DNA from: Erysipelotrichaceae bacterium
GTDB taxonomy: Bacteria; Bacillota_I; Bacilli_A; Erysipelotrichales; Erysipelotrichaceae
Direction: 5' to 3'
Assembly: GCA_015058875.1 (NCBI GenBank)
Contig: SVBN01000025.1
Location: forward strand, 1 to 39,759
DNA length: 39,759 bases
Both the position numbers and the translations under genes were made by a program. The notes beneath the pieces are model-generated. The model ran no database searches and was not told where the DNA came from. It was given only the letters and a program-made list of their open reading frames with translations. Shown piece after piece: positions 24,428 through 34,000 of the stretch (the stretch's first letter is position 1; each line of letters opens with the position of its first letter).

Positions 24428-27058
24428 ATGAAACAGTTAACCGGAAACCAGGTCAGACAGATGTTCCTGGATTTCTTCAAGTCAAAGGGCTGCATGGTGG
24501 AACCCGGTGCAAGCCTGATTCCGCATGATGATCCGACGCTGCTCTGGATCAACGCCGGCGTATCCGCGCTGAAGAAGTATTTCGACGGCACCGAGAAACC
24601 CGCCAGCAACCGTATCTGCAATGCCCAGAAATCAATCCGCACCAACGATATCGAGAATGTCGGCAAGACCGCAAGACACCATACGTTCTTTGAAATGCTC
24701 GGCAATTTCTCCATCGGCGACTATTTCAAGCAGGAAGCCATTCCCTGGGCATGGGAATTCCTGACCAGTCCGGAATGGATCGGATTTGATCCGCAGCGCC
24801 TGTATGTCACGGTTTATCCGGATGACAACGAAGCGTATGACCTGTGGGTAAAGGTCGGCATGAATCCGGCCCATATCCGCAGAACAGCCGACAACTTCTG
24901 GGAAATCGGCGAAGGTCCCGGCGGACCGGATACCGAACTGTATTATGACCGCGGCGAAAAATACGATCCGCAGGGCCTCGGTGAGAAGCTGTTCTTTGAG
25001 GATATTGAAAACGACAGATATATCGAAGTATGGAATATCGTATTCTCCCAGTACGACTGCCGTCCGGGTGAAATGCCCCGTTCCGAATACAAGGAACTGC
25101 CGCAGAAGAATATCGATACCGGCATGGGACTCGAGCGTCTGGTATGCCTGATTCAGGACGGCGAGACAAACTTCGATACCGATCTGTTCCTGCCGATTAT
25201 CCGCGCTGCCGAGAAGTATGCTAAGCATCCGTATTCCGATCCCGAATACAAGATGGCATACCGCGTCATTGCGGACCACATCAGAACCGTTACATTCGCT
25301 CTGGCCGACGGCGCCACATTCTCCAACGAAGGCAGAGGATATGTCCTGAGAAGAGTGCTCAGAAGAGCCGTCCGCTACGGCATCAAGCTGGGCATTGAGG
25401 GCAGCTTCATGTACCGTCTGGTAAAGGTTGTTGCGGACAACATGATCGATTTCTATCCGTATGTCCAGGAAAAGGTCAGCCTGATCGAACGTCTGGTTAA
25501 GACCGAGGAAGAGTCCTTCCACAAGACGCTGGTCAACGGCGAAGCGCTGCTGAACAATGAACTGGCAAAGCACGCCGATACAAAGACGCTGCCGGGTGAA
25601 GTTGTATTCCGCCTGTATGACACATACGGATTCCCGAAGGAGCTGACATCCGAGATTGCCGAAGACAACGGCTACCATGTCGATCTGGAAGGCTTCGAGA
25701 AAGAGATGGCCGAACAGAAGAGAAGGGCAAGGGAAAGCCGCGGTGAACAGCAGTCCATGGGCACGCAGTCCAAGGATCTGATGGACTTCACACAGGATTC
25801 CGTATTCCTCGGCTATACCGAAAAAGAATGCGAAGGAAAAGTCATCGGCCTGTTCAGGGACGGCGTCAGCGTCGACTTCCTGGAAGATGAAGGCGATGTC
25901 ATCCTCGATCAGACAGTCTTCTATGCCGAATCCGGCGGACAGTGCGCCGATACCGGTACATTGTCAAATGATTCCTTCAAAGCATTTGTTTCCGATGTCC
26001 GCAAGGCGCCGCACAAGCAGCCGATGCATCACATCGAGCATGTCGAAGGCACACTGAGCATTGGTGATACCGTGCATGCCGCGTATGATTTCGAACGCCG
26101 TGAAAAGACAAGGGCAAACCATTCTTCCCTGCATCTGCTTCAGTCAGCGCTGCGTCAGGTTGTCGGCAGCCATGTCGCTCAGGCCGGCTCCTACAACGGT
26201 CCGGATTACGCCCGTTTCGACTTCACGCATTATGAGAAAGTTACCGACGAACAGCTGAAGGAAGTTGAGCGTCTGGTCAATGAAATGATCCAGAAGAACG
26301 CCAAGGTTACAACCGAGGTCATGGATATCGAAGATGCGAAGAAGACCGGCGCGATCGCTCTGTTCGACGAGAAATACGGCGACAGCGTCAGAGTCGTCAC
26401 CATGGGTGATTTCTCCAAGGAATTCTGCGGCGGCACACATGTTTCCGAGATTTCCGAACTCGGCGTGTTCAAGATCATTTCCGAAGAATCCATCGGATCC
26501 GGCATCCGCCGCATCACCAGCAAAACCTCTCTTGCGGCATATGATGAATTCAAGCATGAAGAAGAATATCTGATCGAAACAGCGAAGATGCTGAAGATGC
26601 AGAACTGGAATACCCTGAAGGAGAGAATTAAGTCCCTGATGGAAGAAAATGCCGCGCTGAAAAAGGAAAACAGCGAGGCAAAGCAGAAGGCGCTTGCCGC
26701 AAATGCGGAAAATGCAGCCGACAACAGCGAAGACATCGGCGGTCTGAAGGTGCTCTTCCTGAATACGGACGGTATGGATTCCGCCGGTATGAAGAATTAT
26801 GCCGAACTGCTCAGAAACAAGAACGACGGAATCGTCTTCCTGAGCGCAACAGACGGCGAAAAAGTGACATTTGTCTGCGCCGCTTCGAAGGCAGCCATTG
26901 CGAAAGGCCTCAAAGCCGGCGATCTTGTCCGCAAAGCAGCGGAAGTATGCGGCGGTAAGGGCGGCGGACGTCCCGATATGGCACAGTCCGGCGGCAGAAA
27001 TCCGGAATCTGTACCGGAAGCTCTGAAGGCCGTACGTACACTCATTGAAAACGCCTGA
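24428..27058 (+). CDS. alaS: Alanyl-tRNA synthetase
   Basis: This 876-residue class II synthetase charges tRNA-Ala and edits mischarged Ser/Gly. The catalytic domain has FLDFFKSKGC, NAQKSIRTNDIENVGKT, HHTFFEMLGNFSIGDYFK and the GMGLERL motif 3. The editing domain has HSSLHLLQ and CGGTH (zinc ligands H-x3-H and C-x3-H). The C-terminal coiled coil and DHHA1-like GGKGGGRPDMAQSGG end are intact. The ATG at 24428 follows GGAGGA. It is controlled by the T-box. In Bacillus this gene is followed by ireB; here it is followed by the 9-kb insertion. Confidence 0.97.
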   Translation: MKQLTGNQVRQMFLDFFKSKGCMVEPGASLIPHDDPTLLWINAGVSALKKYFDGTEKPASNRICNAQKSIRTNDIENVGKTARHHTFFEMLGNFSIGDYFKQEAIPWAWEFLTSPEWIGFDPQRLYVTVYPDDNEAYDLWVKVGMNPAHIRRTADNFWEIGEGPGGPDTELYYDRGEKYDPQGLGEKLFFEDIENDRYIEVWNIVFSQYDCRPGEMPRSEYKELPQKNIDTGMGLERLVCLIQDGETNFDTDLFLPIIRAAEKYAKHPYSDPEYKMAYRVIADHIRTVTFALADGATFSNEGRGYVLRRVLRRAVRYGIKLGIEGSFMYRLVKVVADNMIDFYPYVQEKVSLIERLVKTEEESFHKTLVNGEALLNNELAKHADTKTLPGEVVFRLYDTYGFPKELTSEIAEDNGYHVDLEGFEKEMAEQKRRARESRGEQQSMGTQSKDLMDFTQDSVFLGYTEKECEGKVIGLFRDGVSVDFLEDEGDVILDQTVFYAESGGQCADTGTLSNDSFKAFVSDVRKAPHKQPMHHIEHVEGTLSIGDTVHAAYDFERREKTRANHSSLHLLQSALRQVVGSHVAQAGSYNGPDYARFDFTHYEKVTDEQLKEVERLVNEMIQKNAKVTTEVMDIEDAKKTGAIALFDEKYGDSVRVVTMGDFSKEFCGGTHVSEISELGVFKIISEESIGSGIRRITSKTSLAAYDEFKHEEEYLIETAKMLKMQNWNTLKERIKSLMEENAALKKENSEAKQKALAANAENAADNSEDIGGLKVLFLNTDGMDSAGMKNYAELLRNKNDGIVFLSATDGEKVTFVCAASKAAIAKGLKAGDLVRKAAEVCGGKGGGRPDMAQSGGRNPESVPEALKAVRTLIENA

Positions 27059-27066
27059 ATCAGATA

Positions 27067-27096
27067 AAAACAGGGGTGAGCTCTCATCCCTGTTTT
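27067..27096. terminator. Bidirectional terminator between alaS and the minus-strand HTH gene
   Basis: AAAACAGGGGTGAG and CTCATCCCTGTTTT form a nearly perfect 14-bp stem with a CT loop. A on one side and T on the other mean it can stop transcripts from both directions. Confidence 0.88.
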
Positions 27097-27097
27097 C

Positions 27098-27424
27098 TTA
27101 ACGGCTCCGCCATTTCTTCAGCGCCCGATACAGCGTGCGCTCCGGTATTGAGAAATGCTCCGAAGTATCTTTGATCGTATGACTGCCGGCATATTTCAGC
27201 ACTTCTTCTTTTTTCTGATCGATATAGGAGATTCTGCCGGCGTGACGGTTTGTCGTACGGATATATGCGGAAAAATCAGACCGGATTTCCAGCAGGGAAT
27301 GATTCTCATCCATCGTCTGCAGCGAACATGAAATCCCGATCCTGTTGAGCAGGCTGTTGAGTTCCGCCGTCTGTACCTGATCCTGTTCCGTATTCTGAAT
27401 GACAAAAGTAATATATTCTTCCAT
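27098..27424 (-). CDS. Small protein with C-terminal helix-turn-helix
   Basis: The 108-residue protein has an unrecognised N-terminal domain (about residues 1-65, alternating beta/alpha pattern starting MEEYITFVIQN) and a C-terminal HTH-like stretch (IKDTSEHFSIPERTLYRALKKW, residues about 83-104) of the resolvase/AsnC size class. The coding start has no clear ribosome site, and a 28-base palindrome lies only three bases upstream of the ATG. An autoregulatory DNA-binding role is plausible. The gene lies downstream of the larger tandem-HTH regulator on the same strand, separated by about 60 bases. Confidence 0.6.
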   Translation of the reverse strand: MEEYITFVIQNTEQDQVQTAELNSLLNRIGISCSLQTMDENHSLLEIRSDFSAYIRTTNRHAGRISYIDQKKEEVLKYAGSHTIKDTSEHFSIPERTLYRALKKWRSR

Positions 27425-27427
27425 AGG

Positions 27428-27455
27428 ATACTGCCATATTTAATTATGGCAGTAT
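27428..27455. repeat. 28-bp perfect palindrome upstream of the small HTH gene
   Basis: ATACTGCCATA and TATGGCAGTAT are perfect 11-base arms flanking TTTAAT. On the plus strand it is followed by TGTTTTT (terminator-like). On the minus strand it directly precedes the start codon at 27424. It may be an operator, a terminator for antisense transcripts, or both. Confidence 0.7.
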
Positions 27456-27484
27456 TGTTTTTGAAATGGAAGACCCTGAAGGAA

Positions 27485-29188
27485 TTAACGGCCGGAGCTG
27501 AAGCGAAGGAACAGCTGGGCGGCGTAGTTTTCAAATGCCCGGATCATCAGCGGATGGGAAACGGTGAACAGAGCAGGGCGGGCTCCGGTATAGATGATCT
27601 GTACATTCGTCTCATTGATGGCAGCCGTTACATTGGCAAACAGCGGACGCGGCAGAAAGACAAAGCGGCTGTCCGGCCGTGTATCCATCAGTTCCTCAAT
27701 ATGTCTTACATAACGCTCATATTGTTCCTGCGTATAACTGACGGCTGCACATCCCGGCATATTTTCTGTATGCATTGTCATGTCCCGGCTGCCTGCGGGG
27801 ATGAATTCCATGTACGGTCCGCTTTCAAGCTGTTTTTCCAGCAGCGGTGCGGTGATTTTCCGGAAAGCGGATATCTGAGCCCCAAGCTCATCCGCGAGAT
27901 CCTGCGGCATGGAAGAAACGGGAAGGGCGCTGCGGATCCAGGTATGCCCGGTGATTTCTTCCGCACGGAAAGAACGGCTGACGCTGATCAGCGGTTTTGT
28001 CTGCTTTTTCAGCATCCGGAAAGTTTTTTCGCAGCGGGTCAGTTCCTCCGGATCATCAATCCACGCATAGCTGCCTTCCGCTTCCGTACCGGGCACATGG
28101 AATGCCTGTATGGCCGCGACCCCGGGCATGACAAACAGTGTATGTGAAAAACGGGGATTTCTTTCGGATGTGCAGTAAAACGATTCCACCATGCCGCTCA
28201 TATACAGCGGCAGCCAGCCGGTGATGGCCGCGTTCATTTCAGCCAGACTGCGGTCAATATTATGGATGATTGTAATACCTGTGCCGTTATGAACAGCCGC
28301 GTTCATCAGAATACCCCAGTTTCTGAGAAAGACAGGATCCCCGGTCATCCATTCCATATCCTGATCGGAATACAGCAGAAGCTGCGGTGCTTTCCGGCGG
28401 TATGCCAGGGAAAGAAATCTCAGCACAGCTTCCCGCAGTCCGCTGTATCCGCAATACGTACCGCCCTGATGCTCCGTGTCAAATGAAATCTCCGGTACCG
28501 GCAGTAAGAAATCCTCATATCTGTCCAATACTTCGAGCAGGTTTTCCGCCGTCTGCGATTGGGAAGATGATGATTCATCCCGGGCAAAGAGCCACTGTGA
28601 AAACACGCTTCCGGACAGTTCATCTTCTGGGACAGACAGTATGCGGGCAAGTTCTTCCGTTCTGTTCATCCGTACGGTCTGATCCCACAGGACTGCGCAG
28701 AGCCTGGCTGAACTGTGGGAATCCTGGCGGGGAGTGCGGGCCCCGCTGCGGTAGCGGCTGATCAGGGAAGAGTCGGTATAAAGCAGACGGCTCAGCCTTG
28801 CATTGGTCAGCTCCAGCAGATTCATAACCGCATCGAGCTTTCTGCCGAAAGACTGTTCCGGAATACCCGCAGTGCCGGGTGCCTGCCGCTCAGGCGTCTC
28901 ATTCTGATCTTCAAACAGATACAGCTGCAGTTTCCGGAGCGCTTCTTCTTTTCCGGTGTTTTCCGGAAGATCCAATGCCGCAGAAAGTGCATCCAATCTG
29001 TTTTTCTTCAAAGCAATCATATAAAGGGCGTGCACAAGTTTTTCCGAAGCCGCTCCGTCTTGTTTCGGGACTCTTGCGCCGCTGAGAAAACGGCTGATAT
29101 TAGTGCGGTCAAATCCGGCATATCCGGCTGTTTCAGACCCGGAAGCTTCCAGCAGATCCATCAGCTGCCTTAATCTTTCTGAAAACAT
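27485..29188 (-). CDS. Tandem-HTH transcriptional regulator with large C-terminal domain
   Basis: The 567-residue protein contains two related DNA-binding modules. The first lies near residues 1-60 (FDRTNISRFLSGARVPKQD) and the second near 112-165 (YTDSSLISRYRSGARTPRQD). Each has an I-S-R-x-x-S-G-A-R-x-P-x-Q-D core, an internal duplication. The remainder (about 215-567) is an alpha/beta domain (GYSGLREAVLRFLSLAYR, LLLYSDQDMEWM, GITIIHNIDRS) that I do not recognise; it could sense a ligand. There is no membrane helix. GGAGG stands nine bases before the ATG. It is divergent from the six-gene cassette, with a cluster of TGACA-type inverted repeats between, so it probably controls that cassette and itself. 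Confidence 0.75.
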   Translation of the reverse strand: MFSERLRQLMDLLEASGSETAGYAGFDRTNISRFLSGARVPKQDGAASEKLVHALYMIALKKNRLDALSAALDLPENTGKEEALRKLQLYLFEDQNETPERQAPGTAGIPEQSFGRKLDAVMNLLELTNARLSRLLYTDSSLISRYRSGARTPRQDSHSSARLCAVLWDQTVRMNRTEELARILSVPEDELSGSVFSQWLFARDESSSSQSQTAENLLEVLDRYEDFLLPVPEISFDTEHQGGTYCGYSGLREAVLRFLSLAYRRKAPQLLLYSDQDMEWMTGDPVFLRNWGILMNAAVHNGTGITIIHNIDRSLAEMNAAITGWLPLYMSGMVESFYCTSERNPRFSHTLFVMPGVAAIQAFHVPGTEAEGSYAWIDDPEELTRCEKTFRMLKKQTKPLISVSRSFRAEEITGHTWIRSALPVSSMPQDLADELGAQISAFRKITAPLLEKQLESGPYMEFIPAGSRDMTMHTENMPGCAAVSYTQEQYERYVRHIEELMDTRPDSRFVFLPRPLFANVTAAINETNVQIIYTGARPALFTVSHPLMIRAFENYAAQLFLRFSSGR

Positions 29189-29214
29189 AAAAGCAATCCT
29201 CCGAAAAAACAGAC

Positions 29215-29253
29215 GTCACAGTTTCAGGTGTGACATGAATGGTGTCATTGACA
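29215..29253. promoter_or_regulatory. Operator-like cluster of inverted TGACA repeats, with a -35 box
   Basis: Within 39 bases there are GTCACA-N8-TGTGAC (29215-29234), TGACA-N7-TGTCA (29231-29247) and the perfect palindrome TGTCA-T-TGACA (29243-29253). The last contains TTGACA (29248-29253), a consensus -35 box for the plus-strand cassette, though the matching -10 (ATATCG, 29271) is poor. The repeats share a half-site and lie between two divergent start codons. Confidence 0.65.
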
Positions 29254-29327
29254 ATTGGGATGGCACGCGGATATCGGCCGGCAGAATTTTTACAATAAAA
29301 ATATACCATGAATCAGCGGAGGTATAT

Positions 29328-30023
29328 ATGCCTGTACAATATGCAGAAAACAAAATGCAGTCCGCAGATGATTTCCTGTTTCAGGAAGATGAATCCGGAC
29401 AGAATATGACGGAACCCGTGAGCACTCCCGAAGTGTCGGAACAGAAGGCGGTTCCTTTGCGCTGGGTTTATGAACAGCCGATGATGAAGAGTTTTTTCCT
29501 GCTGTTTGAAGTCTGGAAAGCAATGGGGCTGACCGGTGCTATTCTGATTCTCTTTATGATCATGATCAATCTGTTCTCCGGCCAGGGACTCTCAGGCATT
29601 ATCGGTGCAGTCGGGATCGGTCTTCTTGTCTGCGGCATACTTCTGGTGCTGTCCCTGCCGGCATACTGGATTGTGACAAAGGCAAACAACGGCATGTATA
29701 CAGTTCTTTTTGAAATGGACGATGAAGGCGTGGATCATATTCAGATCAAAACCGAAAAGGCAAAGGCGCTGGATATCCTGACAATTGCGGCCGGAATCAT
29801 CTCAAAGAACAGATCGGTTATCGGTTCCGGACTGATATCCGCATCCGGTGCATCGTTATATTCACGCTTTTCGGATATCAGAAAAATCCGGGCGTATCCG
29901 GATAAGAATCTCATCACGCTGAAAGGAAGATTTATGACCAATCAGGTATATGCGGATGATGAGGAATTCGGAGATATTCTCGATTTCATTCTCGATCATT
30001 GCCCCGATGCGGAAATCGGTTAA
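29328..30023 (+). CDS. Cassette gene 1: two-helix membrane protein, YcxB-like tail
   Basis: The 231-residue protein starts at 29328 with GGAGG five bases upstream. It has an acidic N-terminal cytoplasmic segment (residues 1-50), two membrane helices (about 67-85 and 89-114) and a cytoplasmic domain with MYTVLFEMDDEGVDHIQIKTEKAKA and SRFSDIRKIRAYPDKNLITLKGRF. That last pattern resembles YcxB-like or PH-like domains; the resemblance is weak. It is the first gene of a six-gene unit (spacing to the next: 22 bases) and is divergent from the tandem-HTH regulator. Confidence 0.65.
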   Translation: MPVQYAENKMQSADDFLFQEDESGQNMTEPVSTPEVSEQKAVPLRWVYEQPMMKSFFLLFEVWKAMGLTGAILILFMIMINLFSGQGLSGIIGAVGIGLLVCGILLVLSLPAYWIVTKANNGMYTVLFEMDDEGVDHIQIKTEKAKALDILTIAAGIISKNRSVIGSGLISASGASLYSRFSDIRKIRAYPDKNLITLKGRFMTNQVYADDEEFGDILDFILDHCPDAEIG

Positions 30024-30045
30024 ACCGGTTCGGGAGGTAAAGCAG

Positions 30046-31068
30046 ATGGCTGCCAGAAACAGAATCTGTCCGGTATGCGGAAATAAGGCTGCTCCGGACG
30101 CAAAATTCTGCATGAAGTGCGGGACCCGTTTTGAGGAAGAAAAGATAAAACAGGAAGTCCGGATGTGTCCCTCCTGCGGAGCGGAAGTGAAAGATGATGC
30201 GAGGTTCTGCCTGAAATGCGGCGCTTCACTTGTATCAAAGAAGAAAGAAAAAAGACCTTTAAAGACTGCGGTGCCATCCACGCCGAAACCCTCCGTGATT
30301 CCCGCTGGGATTGCGGCAGGGAAGCGTATTGCGGCTATGGACAGTGCCGGTGAAATGGATCTCGGTGATGCGGGCGGTTTTTCTGCCGGTATTTCTTCGG
30401 ATATGAACCTGTCGGGCTCTGCGGCAGAAAAGACGGGGAAGGTATATTCCCCGATCAGCGGACTGCTGCACTGCCTCGGTTCATACGCCCGAGGTCTTTT
30501 CACCATGCCTGCAAAGCCGAAAGTACTCCTGTTTTCACTTATGATGGCCGGAATCTGGACGGTGCTTGCCATGCTGAAAAACAGCGGATCGGAAGCTGTG
30601 GAGTTTCTTTCCTGGCTGACATTTGCGGAAGGCGGGCTGAACCGGGAAGGAGCGGGAGTGATCGGCGGAATACTCGGAAAGGGGTGCACGGCCGTACTGC
30701 TTTCCACACTGTTCAGCGGCGGCTTTGCCAATACTGCGAAAGGAATCGGATCTTTGTTCCGCAATGAAGGGAAGGGAAGTCTTATCGGAACATTGCTTGG
30801 CATCATAACCGGCGCATCGGCGTGTCTTTGTTTCATGGGAATCGATACCGCATCCGCGTCTTCCTCCATGGCAGGCATTTCCGGCGCCCTGCTTTGCCTG
30901 CAGGCGATCGGAAGAAAAGACGGAAATCTGTATCAGCTGGCGGAGTCTCTGACTTCACGGAAAATCAGCGGTCTGCGTTCGGCACGGCCCGGAAAGGCGA
31001 AAAGCCTGCTGTCCGGTATTTCCATGGGATTTATCCTGATGACGGCAATCGCCGCAATCGGCGTATGA
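30046..31068 (+). CDS. Cassette gene 2: double zinc-ribbon membrane protein
   Basis: The 340-residue protein starts at 30046 (GGGAGG upstream). Two zinc ribbons lie at the N-terminus: CPVCGNKAAPDAKFCMKCG and CPSCGAEVKDDARFCLKCG (four Cys each). A low-complexity linker follows. Then come about five hydrophobic segments from residue ~163 (VLLFSLMMAGIWTVLAML, AVLLSTLFSGGFA, SLIGTLLGIITGASACLCFMGI, and a C-terminal GFILMTAIAAIGV). Topology suggests that the ribbons are in the cytoplasm. Zinc-ribbon membrane proteins of this general kind are common and uncharacterised. It ends 11 bases before the large gene. Confidence 0.75.
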   Translation: MAARNRICPVCGNKAAPDAKFCMKCGTRFEEEKIKQEVRMCPSCGAEVKDDARFCLKCGASLVSKKKEKRPLKTAVPSTPKPSVIPAGIAAGKRIAAMDSAGEMDLGDAGGFSAGISSDMNLSGSAAEKTGKVYSPISGLLHCLGSYARGLFTMPAKPKVLLFSLMMAGIWTVLAMLKNSGSEAVEFLSWLTFAEGGLNREGAGVIGGILGKGCTAVLLSTLFSGGFANTAKGIGSLFRNEGKGSLIGTLLGIITGASACLCFMGIDTASASSSMAGISGALLCLQAIGRKDGNLYQLAESLTSRKISGLRSARPGKAKSLLSGISMGFILMTAIAAIGV

Positions 31069-31079
31069 AAGGAGTGCAT

Positions 31080-34000
31080 ATGAAAGATTACAGAGCAATC
31101 ATGCAGAGATGTCTTCGTGCGCTTCCGGCTGCACTGCTTCTGTCGTGCACGCTGATCATGCCTTTTGCGGCCGTCAGAGCCCGTGCGGAACAGGAGCGTG
31201 TTTACCAGGTCATCTCGGATACCATGCCGTTCGGGGAAACATACATATATAAAGACGGCTATATGTCCTATTCCGAAAAGAGAGGTTCGGTGGACTGGAT
31301 GCTGGAAGCGATGTGTCTGGAACCATGGGATCTGAAAATCGTGCAGGAAAACAGCACGCCGGAAGCATCTTCATTCTACAGAACAGTGGATGAACGCGTT
31401 TACCGCGGTCATCTCAGCGAAGGGGATACACTGCGCTCTTCCGCATCTATCAACGGAATCAACGGCTTTATCAGTACGCACGCCATAGTCTATTTCGGCA
31501 GCGGAAATGATTTTGAATACAGAATCAGTTCGGAAAATGATTATAACCTGATGGACGCGGCAGACGGCGATTCGGTGGACAGCACCGCCACGAAGTCATG
31601 GACTGTTTTTAACGACTATACCGTTGAAAAGGGCGTTAAAAAGGTTGTTGTCTTTATTCATCATGACGGCGACTTCAGAGGACGTACGGTGACAACGGAT
31701 GATGCATATATGAATATCCGCTTTGAATTCACCGTGGATAAAGTCAGTCAGTCGGTGACGGAAACAGCGGATGACCGGCCGGGAGAGGACTCCGGTACCG
31801 GTATCATCGATGAAATCATCGATGATTCTGATGATCCGGATCTTATCGGACCGATTGCCGTGAGCTTCGGCGGAGCAGCCGCCGCTGCCGCCGCAATTGC
31901 CTCGGGCAGTTCCCGGGACAAAGGCGGAGATGCAAAGTCCTCCCGGAAAGAAAAGAAAAAAGCATCCCGTTACAGGATGTATGTCTATAAAAACTTCGGC
32001 AATGCAATCAGGAAAGACGGAAAACCTGTAACCGTCGGTGCCCGGATTGCGGAAATCGATGAAAACAACAAAGAAATACCGAGGAATGATCTGACAAAGC
32101 ATATTCAGGTATTCTCGGAAGACGATACCCTGAACGTCAAAGACGGCGGGATGAGCGGCAGATACAGGAACGCTCTGGCAACTGCGGAAAAGAACAGTGA
32201 ACTTCATGAAGGAACGGTATCCTTCCGATATACCGGCGAAGGCGGGACATTCACAAAGAATGTTGTATTCCGTCTGGTCGATGAAGTGCAGATCGTTTTC
32301 CCTGCCATGAATGAAGAGGGCAGATGGATTGCCAATGCAAATCTGAACGAAACGGACGTCATTGCCGGAATGAAAGGCCGTACAAAACTGCGCTTCATGT
32401 TTATGGATGCCGTGGAAGAACCGGAACAGATTACTTTCAGCAACACCACCGGATTCGGTATTACTGCCGTAAAAGACAGCGAATATGCATATACATATTG
32501 GGCGGAGATTGAAAACCGGAAGCGGGAAATACAGAAGGAAGCCGGTATCTTCGCAGACATGAAGACGCAGAAAATCGGTATTCATGCTGTCTTTCCGGAT
32601 CATACCGCCGTCACAAACGAATTCATAATCAATATCTGGCCTGAGGGAATCTCCGTGCCGATGGAAGATCAGAAAGACGGATATATTGAGATGTGCACGG
32701 TGCCGGATGAAAATGCCGTCGGCAGCGCAAAGATACCGCCTGCCATGTTCAATGTATATGTATGCCGCATGAACGGTGAGGAAGCAGTCGTTCAGAAGAA
32801 TCCGGGCATGACATGGAACGGATTCTATGACGACGGAAAATACGGAAATACATTCAAACAGCACTTCCCGTGGAAAATATACGGCGGAGCCGGTATTTCC
32901 ATCTATGCGTTCAACACGCTTCCGGTCATTATTGATCCGTATTACTCCTGGATGATTCTGAAATATGAGGAAGCCGGATACAAAGCGGAAGAAAAGCTTC
33001 CGTTCCGCATGACCGGCATCAAACCGGACCTGCCCAGCCTTGCCCGGAAGGAAGCCGCGCTGAAGAAGCTTAAGCGGGCAATTGAAATATACGGACTCGG
33101 TTCGGACCCCGATCTCAGAAATGCCCTCAGGAACGCCCCGAATATGTCCGGTGCGGACATTGAACATCTGTGCTATCAGCTGCTGCTTGCGGGCAGAACG
33201 TACTATGAAGCAGACAGCGAAGAATTCGCTTCGATCGATGCCGTCATGACAAGATATATCGTCGTGGCTTCCTCGATGGTCGCAGTCGGTGACAAGGCTG
33301 TCGAATATGCAATCCAGCTGTACTGGCCGAATGCGCCTGCTGACCTGATCGCGGCCTTTGCCAATCCGTTCAAGAATGCAATGGCGGAATATCTCGGACA
33401 GTATGTTGCCAGATGGTCCTGGGTGGATCTGACCGAAGGCGGTAATATTGAAGAATTTGCGTTCATGAAAACGCTGATCAGCAGCTCCAATGAAACGCTG
33501 AGTGCAATCATTACCGGCGAAAGAGAAGTACATCCGAAGGTGCTGGGACAGATTGTCTCGCTGTATCTGATGCTGAGCTATGCGAACCATTATTTCTATG
33601 GAGAAGGAGAAGAAAAAGGTGATATTTTCAAATCCGTTATGGCTGCTCTCGGCGATCTGACGCTGACCAAATTCAAACAGTTTATCGGAAATCAGATCAA
33701 GGATCTGAACAAGAAGCTGTTTGCCAAGATCGGAAACTACGCCGGAAAACTGCTGTCGGACCAGCTCAGGAAAGGATATCAGGCAAAAGCGGATACCGCC
33801 GGACTGAATGTCTTCATGCAGTATGTACGCGGTTCCTACAATGCATCCGGAAAGCTTACCAATGAAGGATTCAAAGCCGCGAATGCAGCCAAGGATTCCC
33901 TGAAATCCGAGTACATGAAAGGTGCTGAAAAGGCGATTGAGGAGACGGTGTCTCAGGCAGCGGAAGCTGCGGATATTGCCATTGCCCAGCTGCTGAACTA

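Noticed and set aside
24632-25678. A 348-codon minus-strand frame inside alaS
   Set aside because: It is entirely antisense to a well-conserved synthetase and its translation shows no recognisable domain.
29862-30878. A 338-codon minus-strand frame opposite cassette genes 1-2
   Set aside because: It crosses two plus-strand genes with clear start sites and zinc-ribbon motifs; no ribosome site or domain of its own.
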